Origin: Plantactinospora sp040120695
GTDB taxonomy: Bacteria; Actinomycetota; Actinomycetes; Mycobacteriales; Micromonosporaceae
Direction: 5' to 3'
NCBI RefSeq assembly: GCF_040120695.1
Contig: NZ_JBEEAC010000034.1
Span: forward strand, 3,738-67,737
Length of the DNA: 64,000 bases
In this document: positions 43,159 through 50,705 of the stretch, in pieces
How positions within the stretch are numbered: position 1 is the first letter of the stretch
How the letters are laid out: every line of letters starts with the position of its first letter
Translations under genes and position numbers: made by a program
The notes under the pieces: generated by a model
What the model was told of the DNA's origin: nothing
Seen by the model: the letters and a program-made list of their open reading frames with translations, nothing else
Databases searched by the model: none

Positions 43159-43637
43159 GTGGCGGCCAGCAGATCCCGCAACTGGGCAAGCCCGTCGTCG
43201 TGCCCGACGGCCACCACGACATCGTCGGCCCGGAAGACGAAGTCCGGGCCCGGCGAGGCGGTGATCTCCTCCCCACGCAGCACCGCCACGATCGAGGCTC
43301 CGGTACGGGTCCGCGCCCGGGTGTCCCCGAGCGGGCGGTTCACGTACGTCGACCCGGACCGGATGCGGATCCGTACCGCCTGCACCCCACCCAACGGCTC
43401 GATCAGGTCCGCGACGTGATCCATGGTGACCTTGGCGTGCAGAACGTCCGCCACCGAGCGGGCCTCGTTCGGCCGCAACGTCACGTCGGCGATCGCCCGC
43501 TCCGGCTCGGCCCGGTCGTAGAGCACGAGAACGTGCCGACCGTCGAGGTGTGACACGATTCCCAGGCGGTTACCCTCCCATGTGGTCAGTACATGAGAGA
43601 TCCCCACGCCGGGCAGACCGGTACGTTCCATCGTCAT
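43152..43637 (-). CDS. Cation:proton antiporter regulatory subunit (KhtT-like, RCK_C domain)
   Basis: A 161-aa soluble protein. The N-terminal half resembles KhtT (LPGVGISHVLTTWEGNRLGIVSHLDGRHVLVLYD) and the C-terminal half is an RCK_C/TrkA_C domain (LGDTRARTRTGASIVAVLRGEEITASPGPDFVFRADDVVVAVG) expected to bind a ligand such as a nucleotide or nucleotide-derived second messenger. The ATG at 43637 has AGGAG 5 nt upstream, and its stop overlaps the mrpA start. KhtT normally gates CPA2 K+/H+ antiporters, so coupling to Mrp suggests nucleotide control of the Mrp complex. Confidence 0.85.
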   Translation of the reverse strand: MTMERTGLPGVGISHVLTTWEGNRLGIVSHLDGRHVLVLYDRAEPERAIADVTLRPNEARSVADVLHAKVTMDHVADLIEPLGGVQAVRIRIRSGSTYVNRPLGDTRARTRTGASIVAVLRGEEITASPGPDFVFRADDVVVAVGHDDGLAQLRDLLAATC

Positions 43638-44102
43638 GGGCACTCCTGTCCAGGATCGGATGCGGCAGCCCGGCCGGACCGCCTCGTGCTCGGGCGGGGT
43701 GGTACCCCGTGTGGCCTGCGTCCAACCGGTCGGGCCGGTGGCGAGCCCGTCACGAGACGGCCCCACGCGGATCTTCGGTCGCGCGAGCAGAGTGGCAGCG
43801 TCTCCCGGGCAGGTCGCATGGCCTGGCGCCGGCACGAACGCACCGCTGACGAATCCGAACTGCCGGCGCAGATCAAGCCTAGCCCGCCGACGCGCCGGTG
43901 CCATCGGGCGACACAGGCAATCAAGGTCCTGCTTCGTTTCCAGGTACGGGCAACGCCGGGCCGACCGGGCACCCGGGGCCGGCCGTGCCGCCCTCCGCGT
44001 GCCACGACCCGGGTCAGGTTGCCGGCCGCCGGCATCCGGCGCCGCCGATGTCGTCCCGCGCCGCCCCTCGGCGTTCGATCGGCACCCGGTGACGCTGGAG
44101 TC
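43638..44102. other. Intergenic region upstream of the mrp operon
   Basis: A 465-nt stretch in which I see no credible gene: several frames are open because of GC skew but none has a start site with family resemblance. It should contain the mrp operon promoter. Confidence 0.45.
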
Positions 44103-44366
44103 ATGCACCCTCATCGTCCGCCGGCCCGCGCCCGCCAGCACACCGGCCGGCCGCCCGCCCCGCACAGCGGGCGGCGACCGAACCGGAGCCGCCGGCCCGG
44201 CTGGCTGCTGCTGGCGGTGGCCGTGTCGGCCATCCTGGCGGGCATGCGGACGGGACACGGCTTCGTACTGGCCGCCGGGCTCGCGCTCGGCCCGGTTGCC
44301 CTGCACCTGATATCCGGCGGCGGGACGGTGGCGGACCGGGGTGAGCGGTCGCCGTGCCGCCCGTGA
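44103..44366 (+). CDS. Small membrane protein, uncharacterised
   Basis: A frame of 87 residues: a basic, His/Arg/Pro-rich N-terminus followed by two hydrophobic helices (WLLLAVAVSAILAGM, FVLAAGLALGPVALHLISGG). It slightly resembles DUF3017 membrane proteins of actinobacteria. GGAG lies only 2 nt before the ATG, a poor spacing, so the gene is uncertain. Confidence 0.35.
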   Translation: MHPHRPPARARQHTGRPPAPHSGRRPNRSRRPGWLLLAVAVSAILAGMRTGHGFVLAAGLALGPVALHLISGGGTVADRGERSPCRP

Positions 44367-44430
44367 GCGGACGCCACGCGCCCGCCGTGCCGGTACGGTC
44401 GGGTACCGGACGTACGATCGGCAGGTGGGG

Positions 44431-44793
44431 ATGTCCCGAGAGGTTCGGCTGATCCGGGTCTACGACACCCCGTCACCGGATGACGGTTCGCGGGTGCTGG
44501 TGGACCGGGTGTGGCCGCGCGGTGTGACCAAGGCCACCGCCCGACTCGACGAGTGGCTCACCGATGTCGCGCCCTCCACAGAGCTACGACGGTGGTACGG
44601 CCACCGCCCGGACCGGTTCGGCGAGTTCCGGGACCGCTACCTCGCCGAGCTGCGGGAGCCGCCCCGGGCGGCCGCCCTCGACCGGCTCGACGCGCTGTGT
44701 CGGCGCGGACCGGTCACGCTGCTGACGGCGACCAGGGACGTCGCACACAGCCACGCGGCGGTGCTGACCGAGCTGCTACGGCACCCCGGGTAG
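44431..44793 (+). CDS. DUF488 (YeaO-like) family protein
   Basis: A 120-aa soluble protein of unknown function. Family features are RVYDTPSPDDGSRVLVDRVWPRGVTK near the N-terminus, the WYGH sequence and the C-terminal LLTATRDVAHSHAAVL. The ATG at 44431 follows AGGTGGGG; the frame upstream of it is not conserved-looking. Confidence 0.85.
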   Translation: MSREVRLIRVYDTPSPDDGSRVLVDRVWPRGVTKATARLDEWLTDVAPSTELRRWYGHRPDRFGEFRDRYLAELREPPRAAALDRLDALCRRGPVTLLTATRDVAHSHAAVLTELLRHPG

Positions 44794-44818
44794 CACCGCC
44801 ACCCTTCCCGCTTCGCGA

Positions 44819-45016
44819 CTACCAGTTGGCCGGTGGGTCGCTGGCCGGGAAGGACTGCGCTCCCCACTCGTCGACGATGTCGGCGGGGAACCAGTCTGCG
44901 GAGTCGGTGTGTGCCGCTCCCGCCTCTTGGCCGAGCTGCCGCGCCGGCTCGACGGCGCTGTCGGGCAGGGTCCGGATCTGTGGTGTCGCCGCAGCGCCCA
45001 CTGGTCGGCCGGTCAT
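44819..45016 (-). CDS. Small soluble protein with SFPASDPPANW C-terminus
   Basis: A 65-aa protein ending DEWGAQSFPASDPPANW. This terminal motif recurs in short, otherwise variable bacterial proteins, as I recall, and its role is unknown. The ATG at 45016 overlaps the stop of the CBS-domain gene (ATGA), so it is co-translated and probably works with it. Confidence 0.7.
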   Translation of the reverse strand: MTGRPVGAAATPQIRTLPDSAVEPARQLGQEAGAAHTDSADWFPADIVDEWGAQSFPASDPPANW

Positions 45017-45573
45017 ATCCGCGCCTTCGATCCGCCGCGGTCGCCGTACTCGGACATGTTGTCGTCCAATCCCGGACGCCGGAACGGATGCGGTCCGTTG
45101 ATAGGTAGCGGCTGTGTCACCCCGTTCCGGATGACCTCGTCCGGCCGGTCGTACCCCTTGAGCAGGTCGCTGCGGGTCACGACGCCCAGCAACCGGCTCC
45201 GGTCGTCGACGACCAGCAGCCGGCCGACCTCCCGACGGTGCATCAACCGGCCTGCGGCGGCCAGGGACGCGGGGGGTGCGACGGTGACCGGAGGGGCAGT
45301 CATCACGTCCACCGCCGCCCTCTTCGGCCAGCGCAGCCGAGAGAGCCGCGCCGCCCACCAGCGGCCCCCGGTCTCGGTGCCGACCTCGGCGGTCTCCACC
45401 GTGTCGCGCAGGTCGGTCCACGACACCACGCCGGTGACAGTGTCGAACCGGTCGACGACCGGGACCGCGCTGATCTGTCGTTCCGTCAGCACGGCCGCGA
45501 TCTGCGTCACCGGCGCATCATCGTGCACCGTTATCACGTCCGTCGTCATCACATCGCGTACCCGCCACCGCAT
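45013..45573 (-). CDS. CBS-domain pair protein
   Basis: A 186-aa cytoplasmic protein made of two CBS motifs: residues 1-60 (RDVMTTDVITVHDDAPVTQIAAVLTERQISAVPVVD) and about 88-145 (AVDVMTAPPVTVAPPASLAAAGRLMHRREVGRLLVVD). CBS pairs bind adenine nucleotides or related ligands. Unlike many relatives there is no BON domain. AGGAGGAG precedes the ATG. It is coupled to the small protein downstream; the target is unknown. Confidence 0.88.
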   Translation of the reverse strand: MRWRVRDVMTTDVITVHDDAPVTQIAAVLTERQISAVPVVDRFDTVTGVVSWTDLRDTVETAEVGTETGGRWWAARLSRLRWPKRAAVDVMTAPPVTVAPPASLAAAGRLMHRREVGRLLVVDDRSRLLGVVTRSDLLKGYDRPDEVIRNGVTQPLPINGPHPFRRPGLDDNMSEYGDRGGSKARI

Positions 45574-45668
45574 GTGCTCCTCCTGTCCGTGGGTGGATCA
45601 GGCACCGCAAGCGGTACCTGCATCGAGAGTCCGTGCCGGCGGCGTCGCTCGCCGTGGCCCGCGACCCG

Positions 45669-45881
45669 TTACCCGCGTCGGACGGTGCTCGGACGAGGGG
45701 GCATCCGGGGCATCGTACGCGGCGGGCGAAACGGCGCAACGGTCACGAACCAACCCAGCACACCCACGATCACGACCATAAGTACCAGGTCGAGCACGCC
45801 GTACCCGACGGCCAACATTCCCGCCAGAACCGCTGCGACACCGGCCGCGAGCATCAGGGCGAATCGAGACCTCCAACCCAC
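45669..45881 (-). CDS. Small two-helix membrane protein
   Basis: A 70-aa hydrophobic protein (RFALMLAAGVAAVLAGMLAVGYGVLDLVLMVVIVGVLGWFVTVAPF) with a basic Pro/Arg-rich tail. The GTG at 45881 is preferred over the TTG two codons earlier because AAGGAG lies 6 nt upstream of the GTG and touches the TTG. The function is unknown. Confidence 0.6.
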   Translation of the reverse strand: MGWRSRFALMLAAGVAAVLAGMLAVGYGVLDLVLMVVIVGVLGWFVTVAPFRPPRTMPRMPPRPSTVRRG

Positions 45882-46168
45882 GAGCAACTCCTTCAGGTCA
45901 CGCCGGGGCGGCAGCCAGGGTCACGGCGGGCGGCAGCCGTTAGCGTCGCCCCCTTCCATGCGCCTTGGTCCGGTCCGGTACCGTGTCACCACGGGGCCGG
46001 TCCGGCACCGTGCCTCCATAATCGCCTGGCCGCACCGGCTCCGGACAGGGTCGCGTCGCGCAGACAGGGTCGGGGCCAGACTGCCGAGGGCCGGCAAGGT
46101 CGACGACGGTGCGGGTTGGCGGCTCCAGCACACCTCGTCGTTCCGGCACCCGCGCAAAGGCCGCCCCG
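45882..46168. other. Intergenic region
   Basis: A 287-nt stretch with no gene seen. A GGTCCGGyACCGTG-like unit occurs twice around 45970-46010. Confidence 0.4.
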
Positions 46169-46891
46169 TCACGGCGGGTCCGTCGGCTTACGGCCCAGGA
46201 TAAGCCAGTACCGGGGGCTGCCGTCGCGGTACCGGCCCAGGGCGGTCAGGGCGACGGCCGCCGCGGTGAAGCCAGCCGCCGTCAGGTCGTCGCGGATCGC
46301 GGGCAGCCGGCTGGTGCGGTAGTACATCACGAACGGGGGCCGCCACACGGCGTTGCGGACTCGCATCACCAGGTCGAATCCGAGCGTGGTCCAGTACGAG
46401 ACCGAGGCCGGCGGCGGCGGCGCGCCGACCGCAATCGCGAAGAGCCCATCGGGTCGCAGCGCGCGGTACACCCCCTCGAACACCACGGATCGTTCGGTGG
46501 GCAGGAAGTGGCCGAGTGCTCCGGAGCTGACCGCGAGGTCGAACCCCGCAGCGAAGGGCAGGGCTCGGGCGTCGGCCCGCACCCAGGTGGCCTCCGGGTG
46601 CGCGCCGCGTGCCTGGGCGAGCATGCCGGCGCTGAAGTCGACGCCCGTGACCCGTCCTCGGCACAGGGACCTGAGCACGAAGATGCCCGCGCCGGTCCCG
46701 CAGCACACGTCCAGCCCGTGCTGGAACGGCCCGAGTTCGGTTAGCGTGCGGGCGGTCTCGTCGAGAATCTCCTGCGAGGTGCGAAAGGGCGTGTGGTCGA
46801 ACTTCGGAGCGAGCAGATCGTAGCCGCGCTCGACCGAGGAGAGCGCCTGGACGCAGAGTTCACGCAGGGACGGGCCTTGCGGCGAGAACAC
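46169..46891 (-). CDS. SAM-dependent class I methyltransferase
   Basis: A protein of about 240 aa with a Rossmann methyltransferase fold: motif I LDVCCGTGAGIFVL, motif II VTGVDFSAGMLAQAR, motif III RADARALPF and motif IV SSGALGHFLPTERSVVFEGVYRALRPDG. The substrate is unknown; the group includes ubiquinone/menaquinone-like and small-molecule methyltransferases. The GTG at 46891 lies 12 nt after AGGAGG; a longer GTG start at 46963 adds 24 Pro/Arg-rich residues and is less likely. Confidence 0.82.
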   Translation of the reverse strand: MFSPQGPSLRELCVQALSSVERGYDLLAPKFDHTPFRTSQEILDETARTLTELGPFQHGLDVCCGTGAGIFVLRSLCRGRVTGVDFSAGMLAQARGAHPEATWVRADARALPFAAGFDLAVSSGALGHFLPTERSVVFEGVYRALRPDGLFAIAVGAPPPPASVSYWTTLGFDLVMRVRNAVWRPPFVMYYRTSRLPAIRDDLTAAGFTAAAVALTALGRYRDGSPRYWLILGRKPTDPP

Positions 46892-46972
46892 CGGTCGAGG
46901 GTACCTCCTGGGCGGCGTCGCTGCCGGACGAGCGAAAGGCGGCGTCGTACCGGCCGGCGGCACCGCCGCAGG

Positions 46973-47974
46973 TCAGCCCGGCCGGGAGTCGTCGGCCCGG
47001 GGGTCTGGCCGGGAGCCCTGCCCGGCGCGGGCGACGACGTCGGGGTTCCGTAGCGGCCGGTCCGGGTCTACTTCGGTGCCGATCAGCACCGTCCGTGCCG
47101 GGTCGCCGGCGGAGAAGAGCGTTCCCTCGTGCTGGACCGCGGCCGCGCCCCAGGTCACCGCGGTGCGTAGCGCGGCCTCGCCCGTCCCGCCGCCGTGCAG
47201 GAAGCCGGCCAGGGCGGCGTCACCGGCGCCGACGGCGTTGACCACCCGGGTCACCGGCACCTCGGCGTGCCGTACCCCGGCGGCGTCGACCAGCAGTGCG
47301 CCGTCGGCACCGAGGCTGGCCAGCACCGCGCCGGCACCGCGGCGGCGCACCTGGAGCGCCGCGTCGCGCACGTCGCCGAACGTCCGCAGCGCCCGGCCGA
47401 CCAGCTCGGCCAGCTCGGAGGTGTTCGGTTTGACCAGGTCCGGACGGCCGGCGAGGCTGGCCCGCAGCGGCTCGCCGGAGGTGTCCACCGCGACCCGGAC
47501 ACCGCGGGACCGGGCCGCCTCGGCCAGCCTGGCGTACAGGTCCGGCGGTACGCCCCCGGGCAGGCTGCCGCAGCAGGCCAGCCAGGTGACGTCGGCGAGG
47601 TCGTCCAGGACGGCCCGTACCAGCGCCTCGGTCTCCCCCGCGCCCAGCGCGGGACCGGGCTCGTTCACCTTCGTGACCGTGCCGTCCGGCTCGACCAGGC
47701 TGATGTTGCTGCGGATCTCGCCCCGCACCGGCACCTCCCGGACGGGCAGTCCGGCCACCCGGAGCATCTGGGAGAGCTGGGCGCCGACCGCACCGCCGAC
47801 CGGCAGGACGGCGGTGGCCGGCCGGCCGTGGCGGTGCAGGGCCAGCGCGACGTTGACGCCCTTGCCGCTCGGCTCGTTCCAGCCACGACGGCTGCGGATC
47901 ACCGCTCCCCGGGTCAGCGCGTCGACGACAACCGTGCGGTCGACGCTCGGGTTCGGGGTCAGGGTGAGAATCAC
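46973..47974 (-). CDS. PfkB-family hexose-phosphate kinase (1-phosphofructokinase/tagatose-6-phosphate kinase type)
   Basis: A 333-aa cytoplasmic sugar kinase. The FruK/LacC-type N-terminus ILTLTPNPSVDRTVVVD, the substrate motif SGKGVNVALALHRHG and the catalytic anion-hole motif VNAVGAGDAALAGF are clear. It would add a phosphate to fructose-1-P or tagatose-6-P. It is coupled by GTGA to the upstream FGGY kinase and faces a class II aldolase, which would cleave the bisphosphate product; tagatose-bisphosphate is a good candidate. Confidence 0.88.
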   Translation of the reverse strand: MILTLTPNPSVDRTVVVDALTRGAVIRSRRGWNEPSGKGVNVALALHRHGRPATAVLPVGGAVGAQLSQMLRVAGLPVREVPVRGEIRSNISLVEPDGTVTKVNEPGPALGAGETEALVRAVLDDLADVTWLACCGSLPGGVPPDLYARLAEAARSRGVRVAVDTSGEPLRASLAGRPDLVKPNTSELAELVGRALRTFGDVRDAALQVRRRGAGAVLASLGADGALLVDAAGVRHAEVPVTRVVNAVGAGDAALAGFLHGGGTGEAALRTAVTWGAAAVQHEGTLFSAGDPARTVLIGTEVDPDRPLRNPDVVARAGQGSRPDPRADDSRPG

Positions 47975-49311
47975 CTGCCGGCGTCCGGGAAGTCGTGCAC
48001 GCTGGCGTACACCCCGGCCGCGAGGCCGGCCAGCAGAGCGGCACCCCGCGCACCGGCCTCGACGACCGGGGAACGGCGTACCGGGCCGAGACGGCGGGCC
48101 TTGACCGCCATCAGTGCCTCGCTGCGTGACCAGCCGCCGACGGCGACGAGGTCGCGGTGGCCCCCGCTGTACGCCGTCATCGCGTCGTGGATGACGCCGA
48201 TCTCCTCGGTGACCGCCTCCAGTGCCGCCCGCCAGATCTCCGCCGGCTCGGCGGCCTCCCCCGCCGGTACGACCACCGAGCGCCCCTCCTCGGTGATCCG
48301 CACCCCGACCCGGTCCGGCTCGGCCTGCCCGGCGAGGGTGTCGAGTCGGGGCAGGTCGGCACGGTCCAGGCCGAGCCCGGCCAGCACCCGTTGCAGCACC
48401 AGTCCTCCGGTGGTGGCGCCGAGCAGGCACCAGCGGCCGGCCAGCGCGTGCCACCCGACGGTGACCCCGGCGGCGACCAGCCCGGCGACGGTCTCCGGGG
48501 CCAGGGCCGGCGGGACCGACCGGACCAGCGCCTCCGCCGTACCGCAGGAGTCCAGTTCGTCGCCGGGGCGTACCGCGCCGGCGCCGATCGCGGCGACCTG
48601 GTGGTCGTGACCGCAGACGGTGAGGGTGGCCCCGGTCAGCCGGGTGGGTCCGGTGCCCGCCTCGACGGTGCCGAGCGCGGTTCCGGCGGTCACCACCTCG
48701 GGCATCAGCGAGGCGTGCGCCCCCGACCAATCCAACGCCTCGGGCCACCATTGCCGGCCGTCGAGGCGCAGCCAGCCGGTCCGGGACGCGAGGGACTGCT
48801 CGGCGACCTCGGCACCGCCGAGCCGACGGACCACCCACTCGGCGACGTTGAGCCGGCGTACGGCGGTCCGGGTCTCCGGATGATGGTTGCGCAGCCAGCG
48901 GTGCTTGGTGAGCGCCCACTGGTGCCGCAGCGGCAGCCCGGTGGTGCGAGCGAACGTCTCCGGGCCGATCCGGGCGCGCAGGTCGGCCAGTTCCGTCTCG
49001 TCCCTGGTGTCGTGCCAGGCGACGACCGGGCCGACCGGCCTGCCGGAGCGGTCCAGCAGCACGCCGGACTCGCCCATGCTCGCCACGCCGAGTCCGGCGA
49101 CCGGGCCGGGTGGGGCGGCGGCCAACGCGCCGGCCAGGGCCTCGACGGCGGAGCTGAGCAGGGCGGTCGCGTCGAGTTCGGCGCCGGTCCGGGTGGGTTT
49201 CCAGGGCGTGGTCGCGGACGACTGGGACAGCGGCTCGCCCGTGTCGGTGAAGACCACGGCCTTGCTGGCCGTGGTGCCGACGTCGAGGCCGACGAGCAGT
49301 GCAGCGGCCAC
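47971..49311 (-). CDS. FGGY-family carbohydrate kinase
   Basis: A 446-aa sugar kinase (xylulo/glucono/glycerokinase superfamily). The N-terminal phosphate motif is LVGLDVGTTASKAVVFTDTG; ASMGESGVLLD, AWHDTRDETE and the C-terminal VAVGGWSRSEALMAVKA adenosine motif follow. The substrate is not readable. The GTG at 49311 has GGAGG with 7-nt spacing (AGCGGAGGTGACGAG), better than upstream GTG 49398 or ATG 49341. It heads a two-gene operon with the PfkB kinase and diverges from the aldolase gene. Confidence 0.88.
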   Translation of the reverse strand: MAAALLVGLDVGTTASKAVVFTDTGEPLSQSSATTPWKPTRTGAELDATALLSSAVEALAGALAAAPPGPVAGLGVASMGESGVLLDRSGRPVGPVVAWHDTRDETELADLRARIGPETFARTTGLPLRHQWALTKHRWLRNHHPETRTAVRRLNVAEWVVRRLGGAEVAEQSLASRTGWLRLDGRQWWPEALDWSGAHASLMPEVVTAGTALGTVEAGTGPTRLTGATLTVCGHDHQVAAIGAGAVRPGDELDSCGTAEALVRSVPPALAPETVAGLVAAGVTVGWHALAGRWCLLGATTGGLVLQRVLAGLGLDRADLPRLDTLAGQAEPDRVGVRITEEGRSVVVPAGEAAEPAEIWRAALEAVTEEIGVIHDAMTAYSGGHRDLVAVGGWSRSEALMAVKARRLGPVRRSPVVEAGARGAALLAGLAAGVYASVHDFPDAGR

Positions 49312-49361
49312 CTCGTCACCTCCGCTGTGCTGCGGTGCCATCCGCTTGTCCGATGCCGGGC

Positions 49362-49391
49362 ACACTTGCTTTCCGTCGGGGGAGCTGTCAA
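49362..49391 (-). promoter_or_regulatory. Predicted promoter of the FGGY/PfkB kinase operon
   Basis: On the minus strand TTGACA (49391-49386), an 18-nt spacer and AAGTGT (49367-49362) resemble a sigma-70-type promoter, 51 nt upstream of the kinase start. The TTGACA box is exact; the -10 box is weak. Confidence 0.4.
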
Positions 49392-49433
49392 GAGTCACCC
49401 AACACGTTGCACCTTCTGGAAACGGAGTACCAG

Positions 49434-50264
49434 ATGCCCCTCACCGCCACCGGCCGACTCGTCGACGGGGCGCGTGCCGCCGGTACGGCAATCGCCGCCT
49501 TCAACGTGATCACCCTGGAGCACGCCGAGGCGATCGTCGCCGGTGCCGAGCAGGCCGGCCGCGCGGTGATCCTCCAGATCAGCGAGAACGCCGTCCGATT
49601 CCACCACGGTCGACTCGCCCCGATCGCCGCCGCCGTTACCGCGGTCGCCGAACTCGCCGCCGTGCCGGTGGCGGTGCACCTCGACCACGTCCAGAGCCGG
49701 GACCTGCTCCACGCGGCCGAGGGGACCGGGATCAGCTCGGTGATGTTCGACGCGTCGAGGCTCGACTACGCCGACAACGTCAGTGCCACCGCGGCGGCGG
49801 CCGGTTGGGCGCACGCGCGCGGGCTGTGGCTGGAGGCGGAGCTGGGTGAGGTCGGCGGCAAGGACGGGGCGCACGCCCCCGGGGTACGCACCGATCCGGC
49901 CGAGGCGGCCGAGTTCGTCGCCGCGACCGGGGTCGACGCGCTGGCGGTGGCGGTGGGCAGCTCCCACGCGATGACCGACCGGACCGCCGCGCTCGACTTC
50001 GCGCTCATCGGCCGGCTTCGAGAGAAGCTGCCCGTGCCGCTGGTGCTGCACGGCTCCTCCGGCGTCCCCGACGACGATCTGGTCCGGGCCGTGCGGGCCG
50101 GGATCGTGAAGGTCAACGTCGGCACCATCCTGAACGTCGCCTTCACCGAGGCGGTCCGGGCCGAGTTGGCCGCCACGCCGATCGTCGACCCGCGGAAGTA
50201 CCTGGCGCCGGCGCGGGACGCCGTCGCCCGGACCGTCGCCCACCTGGTCGGCACGCTCGGCTGA
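49434..50264 (+). CDS. Class II fructose/tagatose-bisphosphate aldolase (GatY/KbaY-like)
   Basis: A 276-aa zinc-dependent aldolase. Zinc-binding and catalytic motifs visible are VAVHLDHVQS, LEAELGEVGGKDG and VLHGSSGVPDDDL; the C-terminal VKVNVGTILN is the phosphate-binding motif. The GatY/KbaY/FbaA family splits ketose-1,6-bisphosphates into triose phosphates. It lies divergently next to the PfkB and FGGY kinases. GGAG is 6 nt upstream of the ATG at 49434; the longer frame to 49299 covers the kinase promoter and is rejected. Confidence 0.9.
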   Translation: MPLTATGRLVDGARAAGTAIAAFNVITLEHAEAIVAGAEQAGRAVILQISENAVRFHHGRLAPIAAAVTAVAELAAVPVAVHLDHVQSRDLLHAAEGTGISSVMFDASRLDYADNVSATAAAAGWAHARGLWLEAELGEVGGKDGAHAPGVRTDPAEAAEFVAATGVDALAVAVGSSHAMTDRTAALDFALIGRLREKLPVPLVLHGSSGVPDDDLVRAVRAGIVKVNVGTILNVAFTEAVRAELAATPIVDPRKYLAPARDAVARTVAHLVGTLG

Positions 50265-50705
50265 GCGACGGACCAGGTTCGAGCCCACCTCGACTCCACG
50301 GGAGGACGCGCCTACCCCGGGAGGGCCAACACCGAGTCTGCATCACCGAGTCGGGCACCCCGGGGTCGGGCATCACGGGGTCGGGCACCACCGACGTCGG
50401 GCATCACGGACGAGAGTTGCTACTCCCGGCCACTTCTAACGTATAGCGCACCCCGGGGCTTGCCGCAAGATCCGGGGTGTGCTGCAGAATCGCTGGTCGA
50501 AGCCGGGATGCGCGGGAAACGGGGGCGCCAGATGCGGGGTGACGGTGCCGGCGATCGGGCCACCCGCGAGCGCCCCGGCGAAGCGACACCGGCACGGGCT
50601 GTCTGACAGCGCCCGGCCCGTAGCGCCACCCACCGACCGGCCCCTGGTGGACACCGTCTGCCCGGGAGGGCCTCGCCGCACTCGACCTCACCTGGGAGCC
50701 AAGAC
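50265..50705. other. Intergenic region with degenerate repeats and RAE
   Basis: A 441-nt stretch with no gene. Degenerate tandem units of about 15 nt (CACGGGGTCGGGCAT-like) occupy about 50328-50408, and the rifamycin-associated element follows at 50455-50473. Confidence 0.6.
50455..50473 (+). promoter_or_regulatory. Rifamycin-associated element (RAE)
   Basis: GGGGCTTGCCGCAAGATCC is an imperfect inverted repeat centred on CTTG-CCG-CAAG and closely matches the 19-bp RAE known to sit upstream of rifamycin-inducible genes in actinomycetes (consensus from memory, GGGGCTTGCGGCAAG...). It lies 233 nt upstream of the HelR-type gene and inside a larger hairpin CACCCCGG/CCGGGGTG (50449-50479). Confidence 0.75.

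Noticed and set aside
40333..43419. 1028-codon plus-strand open frame opposite mrpA
   Set aside because: A shadow of mrpA: strongly biased Arg/Gln/His/Asp composition, no hydrophobic or catalytic pattern.
50270..50300. GGTTCGAGCCC, resembling a tRNA T-loop
   Set aside because: The flanking bases do not form a 5-bp T-stem and there is no acceptor, D or anticodon arm.
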